This document shows positions 48,585-57,365 of a stretch of 64,000 nt of DNA, in pieces. A model generated the notes under the pieces. It ran no database searches. It worked only from the letters and a program-made list of their open reading frames with translations, and was not told where the DNA came from. How positions within the stretch are numbered: the stretch's first letter is position 1; every line of letters starts with the position of its first letter. The position numbers were made by a program, and so were the translations under genes. Origin of the DNA: Leptospira fletcheri (GTDB lineage Bacteria > Spirochaetota > Leptospiria > Leptospirales > Leptospiraceae); the NCBI RefSeq assembly GCF_004769195.1, contig NZ_RQET01000004.1:1116001-1180000 (forward strand). The letters run 5' to 3'.

Positions 48585-48765
48585 GCTTTCCTAGCTGAAT
48601 TGCGGCGAAAGGGCGGCAAGAATTTAAGAGCACGCATTCGGTTACAGTTTTCGGACAATTGGGAGACGAAATCTTATCGCGTATCCGGATCGTCGTCCTC
48701 ATTATTTACCGATGTGTAATTGAACTGCTATCGATTTGATAAGAAATTCCGTTCGTATATCCTGA

Positions 48766-50325
48766 ATGGAAAAATCCCTTTTTAAAGCGAAATGGTTCTG
48801 GCTCCTGTTAGTCCTGGGGATGTTCGTCCGCATTGCGACAGCCATATTCAATTACGGTTATCTCGCGCTGGACGATTATTATATCCTTTTCTTTTCGGTT
48901 CCGGCACAGTCCGCTTCTCTGGCTGTTATCGATCCGGTGACCTCCGTTCCTGAGATCCGCTCCCTTTTGCCGGATTTACTGATACGTTGCGTCGCTAAGG
49001 TTGCATATCTACTCGGATTTGCGGATCCTTTGGACCAGATCCGAGCCGTGTTCGTGGTTCTAGGAATCTTTTCTTCGATCACTCTTTTGGTCGGGTATAG
49101 GTATCTTTCTTTTCTGTTCGATTCGGAAAGTAAGGAAGCGAGAAAAAACGGATATGAAACTTGGATTCCGCTGACGGGGCTTTTCTTACTTTCCCTTCAT
49201 TTTTTAATGCCGTTCGTATCCACGCGCGCGTTGATCGAATCGATGTCGGCCCCTTTTCTACTGTTGAGCGCTTACTACGCTTCCAGATACTGGACATCCG
49301 AAAAGGATGCGGATATCGCTCGGTCGGTATTGTGGTGTTCTATTTCCGCCCTTTTCCGTTTTCAGGCCGGGATATGCATATTACCTATTGCAGGAATCGT
49401 TATTTATAAAAGTATAAAACAAAATAAATTCCGCCAAAGCGCAGTTCTGATCGCTTCCGGCATGTTCGCATTTTTTCTGACAGGACTACCTGATCTGATT
49501 TTCAGGGGATCCTTTCATTCTTCTTTAATCGCGTATCTTAAATACAATCTGTCTCATTCTTCCGAATACGGCACTTCTCCTTGGTTCGCGTATGTTCCGT
49601 CGGTGTTGGGAGCCAGTCTTTTTCCGTTTCTGATCGGCAAGTATACGGATTTTCGTTGGAAGATCACTTACGGCGGTTTGTTCCCTGCACTTTTGTACGC
49701 TTCAATCTTTCTGTTTTTCCATTCCTGCGTTCCGCATAAAGAGGAAAGATTCCTCCTTCCGATATTTCCGATTCTTCTGGTATTGGCGGCTCCACTGTTC
49801 GCTTATTGGTGGGATAAACGAAAAAGTGTTCTCGACCCGAGAATCGTTTCCTTTTTCACGCTGAATTTTCTTTTACTCGGTTTTCTTTCCTTTTTTACGA
49901 TCCAGAATAACGTGATCGGTTTGGTCCGGTACCTGAACAGAAATTCGGACGTTCAGGACGTTTACGTGTATAAGGATTCGGTCCCGCATCTACCGGTTTC
50001 CTACGCTTACCGATCTCCCCTCAGGACCTTAGAGCCGGTGACGGAAATGGACGAGAACCACCTCCCTAAAATCAGAAATTTCAATCCGTACGACGCTTGC
50101 TCTACAGCGTTCGTCGTTCGGAAGGATTACTTTCTGAACGGAATCGACCCGGAGATGCCTTGGCGTTTGGAAGCGGAATTCGCTTCCTCTCCTCTGGAGG
50201 AATTCGTAGTTTCTTTGAATCCGGCCAAGAACGGTAGAAGGTCCAGCATTTATCTGTTTCGTTTCGACGATTGTAGCACAGCTGCAGGACGCGAGAAGTC
50301 CCGTATTTCCGGTCCTGTACGCTGA
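48766..50325 (+). CDS. GT22 (Alg9/PIG-B-like) membrane mannosyltransferase-like protein
   Basis: A 519-residue polytopic protein with about ten membrane helices. GT-C fold features: an acidic pair in the first loop (YLALDDYYILFF) and the signature HKEERFLLPIFPILLVLAAPLF, which matches the HKExRF motif of eukaryotic ALG9/ALG12/PIG-B mannosyltransferases (family GT22). It would move a sugar from a lipid-phosphate donor to a glycan on the outer side of the inner membrane. The next gene encodes a DPM1-like enzyme that could make that donor. Confidence 0.8.
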   Translation: MEKSLFKAKWFWLLLVLGMFVRIATAIFNYGYLALDDYYILFFSVPAQSASLAVIDPVTSVPEIRSLLPDLLIRCVAKVAYLLGFADPLDQIRAVFVVLGIFSSITLLVGYRYLSFLFDSESKEARKNGYETWIPLTGLFLLSLHFLMPFVSTRALIESMSAPFLLLSAYYASRYWTSEKDADIARSVLWCSISALFRFQAGICILPIAGIVIYKSIKQNKFRQSAVLIASGMFAFFLTGLPDLIFRGSFHSSLIAYLKYNLSHSSEYGTSPWFAYVPSVLGASLFPFLIGKYTDFRWKITYGGLFPALLYASIFLFFHSCVPHKEERFLLPIFPILLVLAAPLFAYWWDKRKSVLDPRIVSFFTLNFLLLGFLSFFTIQNNVIGLVRYLNRNSDVQDVYVYKDSVPHLPVSYAYRSPLRTLEPVTEMDENHLPKIRNFNPYDACSTAFVVRKDYFLNGIDPEMPWRLEAEFASSPLEEFVVSLNPAKNGRRSSIYLFRFDDCSTAAGREKSRISGPVR

Positions 50326-50353
50326 TTTTTTTCCCTATTCCGAGGATACCCGA

Positions 50354-51514
50354 ATGAGACCGGACGTTTCCGTACTTATACCCACCTATAACGAGGCTGA
50401 AAACATAAATCAGCTTGTAGGAAGGGTTTCGAATATATTAAAAAAAGAAAATTACGAAATACTAATTATAGATGATAACAGCCCGGATGGAACTTGGAGG
50501 ATCGCCGAGGAGCTGGGCGAAAGCGACGAAAGAATCAGGATCATCCGTAGAATGGGAGAAAAAGGTCTCTCCTCCGCGGTGATGACAGGAATGGCGTCTG
50601 CTCGAGGAAAATATTTCGTCGTGATGGACGCGGATCTACAACACGACGAAAATATTCTCCCAAAGATGATCGGCGATCTGTCGTCGGGGTTCGATCTAGC
50701 GGTCGGCACCAGATATGCGTCCGGTGGGTCCGTCGGAAAGTGGTCCGCTTTCAGGAGCTTAATGAGTCGTTTTGCGACCTGGTTCGCGAGACGCCTACTT
50801 CCTATAGGTATTTCGGATCCGATGAGCGGCTTCTTCGGACTCAAAAAAGAGGTTTTTGACAGGGTTCAAAATCGCATGAATCCGAGAGGATTCAAGATCC
50901 TCTTAGAGATTTTAGGCAGGTCTAAGATCGCCTTGAAAGTCGCAGAAATCCCGTACATTTTCAGAAATAGAGCCCGAGGAGATTCCAAACTGGATAATTC
51001 GGTAGTCCGAAACTTCCTCGTAGCGATTTTGGACATCCGTTTCGGGAAATGGATCTCGCCCACTTTTTTACTGTATTGTATCGTGGGCTTCTTCGGGGTC
51101 TTCGTGAATATCGGAGGATTCCTTTTCCTGGAAGCGGCAGGATTCAGCGAAGTGCATACGGGTTTTCGGATTCTCCCCAAATTTTCGCTTTCCGTTCTTT
51201 TCGGGATAGAGCTTTCGGTGATCTCCAATTTCGTATTGAACAATTATTTCACTTTTTACGAACGAAGGTATTTTCGATGGGATGCCTTGCGGGGGTTTCT
51301 GATATTTTCCCTAGTCAGCTTGTTCGGGATCTTCGTTCAATTGTCCGTTTTTCATTTTCTATATTATCGATTGCTTCCGGAGTTCGGTTCGAGACCCGGT
51401 TGGGAAGCGCGTCTGGTCTGCGACCTTCTCGCCATCGCGTTGGCCATGTTCACGAACTACCTCTTGAATTCCAACGTGACCTGGATGGAATCGAAGAGGA
51501 GTCTTCACCGCTAA
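50354..51514 (+). CDS. DPM1-like polyprenyl-phosphate glycosyltransferase with GtrA domain
   Basis: A 386-residue fusion. Residues 1-235 are a GT2 enzyme of the dolichol-phosphate-mannose synthase type: SVLIPTYNEAENI, IIDDNSPDGTW, VMDADLQHDE (DxD) and MSGFFGLKK. Residues about 240-380 hold four helices of the GtrA type (FLLYCIVGFFGVFVNIGGFLF, NNYFTFYERR). GtrA-like domains help flip or hold the lipid-linked sugar. It follows the GT22 gene by 28 bp and probably provides its donor. The sugar (mannose or glucose) is inferred. Confidence 0.88.
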   Translation: MRPDVSVLIPTYNEAENINQLVGRVSNILKKENYEILIIDDNSPDGTWRIAEELGESDERIRIIRRMGEKGLSSAVMTGMASARGKYFVVMDADLQHDENILPKMIGDLSSGFDLAVGTRYASGGSVGKWSAFRSLMSRFATWFARRLLPIGISDPMSGFFGLKKEVFDRVQNRMNPRGFKILLEILGRSKIALKVAEIPYIFRNRARGDSKLDNSVVRNFLVAILDIRFGKWISPTFLLYCIVGFFGVFVNIGGFLFLEAAGFSEVHTGFRILPKFSLSVLFGIELSVISNFVLNNYFTFYERRYFRWDALRGFLIFSLVSLFGIFVQLSVFHFLYYRLLPEFGSRPGWEARLVCDLLAIALAMFTNYLLNSNVTWMESKRSLHR

Positions 51515-51573
51515 AAAATGGTTCCAGAAACGGAGGCGGATGCAAACTCTGAATGGTAGAGGAGACTCGAAAG

Positions 51574-52020
51574 ATGCAAGCGCCCAACGTTCCAGAGACG
51601 AAACGAATCGTTTTAATCGCTCATGACAATAAGAAACAGGACCTCGTAGAATGGGTGCAGTTGCATCAATCGGAGTTATCTAGACACCATCTTTATGCGA
51701 CAGGAACGACAGGTCGGATCGTCCACGAGAAAACGGATCTGCCGGTGCATAGATTTTTATCCGGTCCTCTCGGAGGGGACCAGCAGATCGGCGCCAAAAT
51801 CGTGGAAGGGGAAATCGACGTCGTGATCTTCTTTTGGGATCCTCTTACAGCCCAGCCTCACGACCCGGACGTCAAAGCCTTACTGAGGATCGCAGTATTG
51901 TACAATATTCCCATCGCGAATAATCGGATCTCGGCCGACTATCTGATCTCCTCCAACCTTCTCTCTTCCTCTTATAAAAGAACCTTGATCGACTATAGTA
52001 CGGGTCTTCCGATCTACTGA
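51574..52020 (+). CDS. mgsA: methylglyoxal synthase
   Basis: Converts dihydroxyacetone phosphate to methylglyoxal and phosphate. 148 residues from the ATG at 51574, which has GAGGAG upstream; an ATG at 51553 is possible. Family text is clear: IVLIAHDNKK, ATGTTGRI, SGPLGGDQQIGA and FFWDPLTAQPHDPDVKALLR with the catalytic aspartates, and IPIANNRISADYLI. A phosphate overflow bypass of glycolysis. Neighbours give no clue. Confidence 0.94.
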   Translation: MQAPNVPETKRIVLIAHDNKKQDLVEWVQLHQSELSRHHLYATGTTGRIVHEKTDLPVHRFLSGPLGGDQQIGAKIVEGEIDVVIFFWDPLTAQPHDPDVKALLRIAVLYNIPIANNRISADYLISSNLLSSSYKRTLIDYSTGLPIY

Positions 52021-52062
52021 ACCCTTTCATTTCCGGATCCGAGACTTTGCTTCGTCTAACGA

Positions 52063-52452
52063 TCACCTCCCCTCCGCAGTGAATGCTGCCCGGTACGCCT
52101 CCGGAGGGCAGGTAAGATAGTTGCAACTCGAATTTCCCGCCCCGTCTTGGGTCCAGATTCCGCCGCCGGAAACTAGATCCGCGCATGAAATCTTATAGGA
52201 ATTGGATTTTCCGTTTCCGCTAGGCAAGCCCTGACAAGTAAGAACCGGGATGTTCGTATAGCAGGAGCAACTGCCTTGGAACGCTTGCGTGTTGCTGCAA
52301 TACACGCAGTCCGCGGTCACTCCTTTGTTCACGATAAGGGAGAGTAAGGTCTGTTTTCGGTTCGCTTCCCTGTTTTTTTCCGTTTGGGGATCGGAGGTGC
52401 AATAAGCAGAAGCGGAAAGAAAAAGAAAGAAGATAATGTATTTGTAAATCAT
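52063..52452 (-). CDS. small cysteine-rich exported protein
   Basis: A 129-residue protein with a hydrophobic signal (YIIFFLFLSASAYC); the last cysteine may be a lipobox. The mature part has nine or so cysteines, e.g. CVYCSNTQAFQGSCSCY, CQGLPSGNG and CNYLTCPPEA, probably disulfide-bonded or metal-binding. It follows the TonB receptor by 15 bp on the same strand, so it may belong to the same metal-uptake operon. No family recognised. Confidence 0.7.
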   Translation of the reverse strand: MIYKYIIFFLFLSASAYCTSDPQTEKNREANRKQTLLSLIVNKGVTADCVYCSNTQAFQGSCSCYTNIPVLTCQGLPSGNGKSNSYKISCADLVSGGGIWTQDGAGNSSCNYLTCPPEAYRAAFTAEGR

Positions 52453-52467
52453 GATTTATTCCCGTGT

Positions 52468-54876
52468 TTAGTTCGATATCAATGTGAAGGGAATCGTCGT
52501 TTTGAACGTGACGTTCGTTCCCGGATTCAAAGCATAATCCTTATAGCGGCTGAGGTTATTTACGTATTCCTTATTGAATACGTTTAGTACGGCGACATCG
52601 AAGGTGGCGGATTCGGATCCGTTCGTCAATCCCGGGATTTCTCCCCCGAAACCTATGTCGTACAGATTGTAGCCGGCGGTACGGGTTTCCAGTTTGTCCA
52701 CCTTGTATTGGGACTGCACAAAGGTTCCGTTGACGGAAAAGTAAGGATTCGTGATGCCTAAAAATTTGGCCGCGGTGAATCTAACTCCAAGTCTTGCCCG
52801 GTTCGGAGTCATCCTCGGTAGGTATTTCGTCCTAAGGTCCGAGGCAATGGAGTCCAGATTTACGCCTCCGGGATTCAGCAATACTTCCTTCGGCACGGTT
52901 TTACGAACCCTTCCTTCAAGTAGGTCTATGCCGCCGGTCAATACGAGCCAGGAAGTCGCTTGTGCCTGAACGTTAAACTCCCCACCTTGTAAAGTCGCAG
53001 AATCCTGTCTATATAGGTAGATCGGTAACCCGGACGCAGGGTCGAAGGCTCCCGCGCTTACGGAATAGATATAGTGATTGATCCTATTTTTGAATACGCT
53101 GAGTTCCGTCTGGATTCTATCGGTCGCGAATCTAAGAGAGGTGTCGTAGTTCAGAGACGTTTCCGGAGTCAGGCTGGATTTTCCGATCTCGAATCTCCCC
53201 GTTCCTTCGTGGACCCCGTCCGCGAATAATTCGAAAGCGGTGGGAGCGCGGAAACCTCTGCCTACGTTTACGGTCCAAGCAAAGTTTTTCGCAAAGCGCC
53301 AAATACTTCCCAACGTTCCGGTGTGAGCGGAAAAATTTCGGGTCTGATTCGTAACTCCGAGGGCCGGATTCGAGCGAATATCCATCGTGCGTCGATCCAA
53401 TCTTGCTCCTGCGGTGAATGTGAGGCTGCCTAGTTTCCATTCTTCGAGGATAAAATAACCAATATTGCCGAGAGAATTGCTAGGGATAAGGGCATCGGTT
53501 CCGATCGTGCTATTTCTTTGTTGCATTCCCGAGACGCCTGCCGTTCCTTTTAGACCTTTCCATTCTTTGTGGTGTACTTTCGCGTCGAAGGTGGTCGTAT
53601 CCAGAAATAGATTCAGGCCCTGTTTGACCGCGTTTTGATTCACCTGATAGATAGCATAAGCTTTGCCGAAGTTGTCTACCGTCGGATCAAAAAGGGTTTT
53701 TTCGATCGGAACGTAACGGTTTTTATCGGGGATCTCTCTTCGATTATTCCGCTGATAACCGGCATCCAGTTCCACATTGACCAAGGGTAAGATAAAGAAG
53801 GAGTGAACATGGGTCTTTTGGTGGGTCACCTGTTGGTACCCTTTCGCTCCCGGAGACTCGGTCGGGTTGTCGTATAAGTCCTGCTCCTGGAATCTCTGGA
53901 AGGAATCCACGTAGAAATTTCCCCAACTTCCGTCCGTTCCTATGGAGGTACTCACGTTTCTTTCCTTAAAGCCGGTATTTGGAAGAGTTCCTTTGGGCGT
54001 GTCGATCCGCCCCGCCTTTCTGGTATCGGTTTGGACTCTATAACCGAAATTCGATTCCTTATTGTATCCGAAGAGGGAAACGGACGTAGCATCCTGTTTG
54101 TTGTTCGAAAAGCTGTTCGAAGAAATCGTACCTCCTAAAAGAGGAGCTCCGTCCTTGGCCGTGGGCGCCTTGGAGCGGATGATGTTCACCACTCCGCCTA
54201 GAGCGTCGGAACCGTACAAGACGGAAGCGGGTCCTCTCACGATTTCGATCCGATCGATGTTGAAAGCGTCCACATCCACCGTATGGTCGTCGCCGAATTG
54301 CTGTTCCTCTTGGCGTACCCCGTCCGTCATCACCAGTACTCTCTGGCCGGTCAGACCTCGTATGATCGGTTTTGAGGTTCCGGCACCGGTCGTGAGTGTG
54401 GCAACTCCGGGAGTATTGTCCAGCGCCGACATCACGTTTTGCCCTCTTTGTCTTTCCAGGCGTCTCCCTTCGATCACCGTTGTCGGCTGGGGAGCGGATA
54501 GGAAATCGGACGCCGCGGATTTGGCGGTCACGTTGATGGCTTGACCTTCTATGAGGGAAGTTTGAAGTACTATGTCCAGAGACCTGTCCTGCTCCAGGAG
54601 TTCAACCGATACGGTCTTGGGTTGTCGGTTCGGCGCCGTTATCGTGATCGTATAATTTCCCGGAGAAAGGTGAAGAAATTCGAAACTTCCGTCTTTTCCG
54701 GTCTTGGCTCCCATCCTATTCTCGACCAAGAATAGAGAAGCACCTTGTATGGGTTTGCCTTCCGGATCTTTTACGAATCCTTTCAGATTCACGTCCAACG
54801 CCAGGAGGCTCGACGACGAAAGTAGTAGGGATATGGAACAAATAAAACGTATTTTACTATATAATGATTTCTTCAT
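52468..54876 (-). CDS. TonB-dependent receptor with carboxypeptidase-like N-terminal domain
   Basis: An 802-residue outer-membrane receptor. Signal peptide ends SSSLLA; residues about 28-110 form a CarboxypepD_reg-like domain (GFVKDPEGKPIQGASLFLVE). The plug follows (SALDNTPGVATLTTGAGTS, PIIRGLTGQRVLVMTDGVRQ, VRGPASVLYGSDALGGVVNII), then a 22-strand barrel with aromatic ends. Similar receptors take up iron chelates, haem or zinc. The HTVDVD loop and Fur-like box upstream support metal uptake. Operon: His/Cys small gene, this receptor, Cys-rich gene. Confidence 0.92.
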   Translation of the reverse strand: MKKSLYSKIRFICSISLLLSSSSLLALDVNLKGFVKDPEGKPIQGASLFLVENRMGAKTGKDGSFEFLHLSPGNYTITITAPNRQPKTVSVELLEQDRSLDIVLQTSLIEGQAINVTAKSAASDFLSAPQPTTVIEGRRLERQRGQNVMSALDNTPGVATLTTGAGTSKPIIRGLTGQRVLVMTDGVRQEEQQFGDDHTVDVDAFNIDRIEIVRGPASVLYGSDALGGVVNIIRSKAPTAKDGAPLLGGTISSNSFSNNKQDATSVSLFGYNKESNFGYRVQTDTRKAGRIDTPKGTLPNTGFKERNVSTSIGTDGSWGNFYVDSFQRFQEQDLYDNPTESPGAKGYQQVTHQKTHVHSFFILPLVNVELDAGYQRNNRREIPDKNRYVPIEKTLFDPTVDNFGKAYAIYQVNQNAVKQGLNLFLDTTTFDAKVHHKEWKGLKGTAGVSGMQQRNSTIGTDALIPSNSLGNIGYFILEEWKLGSLTFTAGARLDRRTMDIRSNPALGVTNQTRNFSAHTGTLGSIWRFAKNFAWTVNVGRGFRAPTAFELFADGVHEGTGRFEIGKSSLTPETSLNYDTSLRFATDRIQTELSVFKNRINHYIYSVSAGAFDPASGLPIYLYRQDSATLQGGEFNVQAQATSWLVLTGGIDLLEGRVRKTVPKEVLLNPGGVNLDSIASDLRTKYLPRMTPNRARLGVRFTAAKFLGITNPYFSVNGTFVQSQYKVDKLETRTAGYNLYDIGFGGEIPGLTNGSESATFDVAVLNVFNKEYVNNLSRYKDYALNPGTNVTFKTTIPFTLISN

Positions 54877-54936
54877 TTTTCTTTTCCTATTATGGCGTTT
54901 TTCGTCTGACCGGGGACGAGATAAGGAACGCGAAGT

Positions 54937-55296
54937 TTAGGAAAGAAAAGGGGGTGCTCTGCCTCTTAGGCGATCTCTGGAAGGGTTTTTACGAAAAATC
55001 GGGACGGGAGAAAAAATCAGGACTAAGGATGCACTTGCGGAAAACAATCGGAACGGTTTTCCGGCTTCCGCAGAACCCAATTGTCCGTGAGAGCACAGGA
55101 AGCAGAGATGTTCGGAACTTACAGAAGGCTTGCTTTCCGCCTGGATCGTCTTGTTGTTCCTAGGAGTAGAATGTTGGTGGGTGGCACTGAGAGAAAATCC
55201 ACCTAGAAACGCTGCCAATACAAATAGAGTTGTCACGCTCTTCCGTAGGGAAGGCGCAGAACCTCTATTTTCAGACTGTTTCCAGGGAAAACGCAT
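54937..55296 (-). CDS. small exported His/Cys protein, DUF2946-like
   Basis: A 119-residue protein. Hydrophobic signal or anchor at about residues 20-40 (TTLFVLAAFLGGFSLSA), then HQH, then HLCFLCSHG, a metal-site-like CxxC with flanking histidines. A second hydrophobic stretch (SASLVLIFSPVPIF) follows. This plan resembles DUF2946 proteins found beside TonB receptors. A possible role is metal sensing or chaperoning. The Fur-like box ends just before its start codon. Confidence 0.62.
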   Translation of the reverse strand: MRFPWKQSENRGSAPSLRKSVTTLFVLAAFLGGFSLSATHQHSTPRNNKTIQAESKPSVSSEHLCFLCSHGQLGSAEAGKPFRLFSASASLVLIFSPVPIFRKNPSRDRLRGRAPPFLS

Positions 55297-55302
55297 TTTA
55301 CC

Positions 55303-55322
55303 AATAATGATAAATCGTTATT
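55303..55322 (-). promoter_or_regulatory. Fur-family operator of the TonB receptor operon
   Basis: AATAATGAT-AA-ATCGTTATT is an inverted repeat with one mismatch. It resembles the Fur box GATAATGATAATCATTATC, with an extra base in the centre. It lies seven bases upstream of the small His/Cys gene, so a bound Fur or Zur protein would block transcription. Confidence 0.6.
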
Positions 55323-55361
55323 AAAAGACAAGCAAGGTTTGGATCTTTCCGAGAGGAAGGC

Positions 55362-57365
55362 TTATTTTTCGTTTGCAGGAGTTCCTTTGGTTCGGTGCCA
55401 ATAGGCTCGATTTCCCACTGCCAAGACGCGAAGAATTTCCTCGCCTCCTGTTGGTATGGCCTTGGCGGTGTACAGGTCCGCTTCGTCCACGACGGCTTCT
55501 CCCACCTTGGCGGAGGAATTGTAAAGATAGAGCACGGTTCCTTTGGCTATGCCGTCCACGATTCCAGCGTTGACAACGATGGAATCCTCTTTGATTCTGT
55601 GGACCCGACCCATGGCGGGAATGAGAGCGAGGAGTTTATCACGACTTCTTAAAGTAGCTTCCGTCAAACCGTCGCGGCCGTTGGCGTAGACGCGGAAAGT
55701 TCCTAGGACTTTTTCCTCTTTGTGATCCCTTAGGCTCCATTCTACGCGAAGCGCACCGTTCTTATAGGATAATTTTCCGCTCGCTACGAAACGGATCTGT
55801 TCTCCCTTGGAATTTTTGATCTCGGAAAAGTTCTTTTCGGTTTTCGGAACGGCTCCCGAATACGGCTCCGTGTCCAGAAGCCCCTTTTTCTGGAAAGATT
55901 CCAGGTCTACGGCCTTGACTCTGGGATCCTTAGATAAAAAGGAACGCAGCGCTTTGCCGACAATCGTCGGAGCGTTCGGATATTTGGAAAGGAAATCCTC
56001 GCTTTCGGGATCGAAAACCAAAAGCTCCGGCGGAGTCCGTCCGTAGTCCTCCTCTATGCCGAAGTTTCCGATTTTGACCAACCCTTCCCGATAACTTAAC
56101 GATTTTTTAAAATGATCCAGATTGTTTTCCACGGCGTAGCCGTATTTTTTGTTGTCCGGAAATTTTTCCCTCAAAGTCAATAGAAGATTGAAATACCGGG
56201 GAAAGTCCCCCCTCCTTTTGTATTCCTCTAAGGTAAGTACTAGAATCTCCGGACGATTTGGGAGGAGTTCTCTCGCCCTCGTTAAATGGGCCCAAGCCAG
56301 ATCGTATAAAAAAGAGTTTCGGTTCGCGCGGAAACGCTGCAATCGGTATTCCCCCAAACTCCTGCGAGTTCCGTTTCCTTCCGCTAACGATTCCAGTGCA
56401 AAAGTTTCGGCCCGTTCTCTCGTTAGCGGATCCAAATCGTCCAGAATCATGATCCGTTCCAGGTCGGACTTTGCCTCCTTGGATTCCGGTTCTTTCTTCA
56501 GTCTGGCAAAAGAACGAAGATACAGGTACTCGGTGGAAGAGGGGAAGCGATTCAACAGTCGATTTAGGAGTTCTTCCGCATCGGAATAACGACCGGCATA
56601 GAGCCTTGTCTTGGCGAGCTGCCTTAAAGCGTCCTCTTCGTCGGGATAAAGGGAAATCGAACGTTCGAATTTTTCCGCGGCTTCTTGGATCTTGGATTCT
56701 CTTTTGGAACCGGAAAGTTTTTCCGCCCAAAGGAGCAGGAATTTTCCGGATTCTAAAAATACCGACGGATCGTCGGAGGTTTCCGCTTCCAATTGGTTCC
56801 GGAGAGTTTGGGCTTTGGAGAAGTTTCCACCTAGGGCAGCGCTCCTAGCTTCCAACATTCGGATTTCCCTGTTTTTGGGGAGACGCGAAAGAGCCGAGTT
56901 CAATTCGAAGGCCGCTTTTTCCACGTTTCCTTGGGCCAGATGAACTTCTACTAAGACCGGGAAAAGATCCGGATCGTATTTGTCCTCGTCCAAAAAAGGG
57001 CGAACTACGGATAATGCTTCCTCATACTTGCCCAGTCTCGCTAGAGTATCGGCCTTTAACCTCACTGCAGCCTTATTTTTCGGTTCCAGCTCCAATACCT
57101 TATTCAAGGAGCGCAGCGCTTCCTTTTCCTTGTGAAGGCGAAGAGCCGCCTCGGAAAGGCCTAGGTGGGAGCGCACGGACTGAGGGTTTTTTTGGATCGC
57201 CTCTCGGAAAGAATCGTATGCGTTCGGATAGTTTCTTGCCTTTAGAAACGACTCTCCTTCTTTGATCCATTCTATCGTCTCTTTCGCGATTTGCGGACCG
57301 GGGAAAACAAGAAGAGTTCCTAAGAGAAGGAGTAGAAGAGCAGGGGATGTATAAAAGACTTTCAT
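55362..57365 (-). CDS. exported TPR-repeat protein with C-terminal beta domain
   Basis: A 667-residue exported protein (signal PALLLLLLGTLLVFPG). Residues about 28-410 contain TPR units such as YPNAYDSFREAIQKNPQSVR and EEALSVVRPFLDEDKYDP, with longer spacers. Residues about 470-660 form an unassigned beta-rich domain, with VHRIKEDSIVVNAGIVDGI resembling flagellar assembly protein T C-terminal (FlgT-like) domains. It overlaps the stop of the NHL/VWA-like gene by 4 nt, so the two are translationally coupled and probably form a complex. Confidence 0.82.
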   Translation of the reverse strand: MKVFYTSPALLLLLLGTLLVFPGPQIAKETIEWIKEGESFLKARNYPNAYDSFREAIQKNPQSVRSHLGLSEAALRLHKEKEALRSLNKVLELEPKNKAAVRLKADTLARLGKYEEALSVVRPFLDEDKYDPDLFPVLVEVHLAQGNVEKAAFELNSALSRLPKNREIRMLEARSAALGGNFSKAQTLRNQLEAETSDDPSVFLESGKFLLLWAEKLSGSKRESKIQEAAEKFERSISLYPDEEDALRQLAKTRLYAGRYSDAEELLNRLLNRFPSSTEYLYLRSFARLKKEPESKEAKSDLERIMILDDLDPLTRERAETFALESLAEGNGTRRSLGEYRLQRFRANRNSFLYDLAWAHLTRARELLPNRPEILVLTLEEYKRRGDFPRYFNLLLTLREKFPDNKKYGYAVENNLDHFKKSLSYREGLVKIGNFGIEEDYGRTPPELLVFDPESEDFLSKYPNAPTIVGKALRSFLSKDPRVKAVDLESFQKKGLLDTEPYSGAVPKTEKNFSEIKNSKGEQIRFVASGKLSYKNGALRVEWSLRDHKEEKVLGTFRVYANGRDGLTEATLRSRDKLLALIPAMGRVHRIKEDSIVVNAGIVDGIAKGTVLYLYNSSAKVGEAVVDEADLYTAKAIPTGGEEILRVLAVGNRAYWHRTKGTPANEK

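Noticed and set aside
48067..48702. A 211-codon minus-strand frame over the decayed gene
   Set aside because: Its N-terminal part lies outside the gene start and it lacks a signal or start site; it runs through the 3' end of the SGNH-like gene. The signal-peptide frame starting at 48584 is more convincing.
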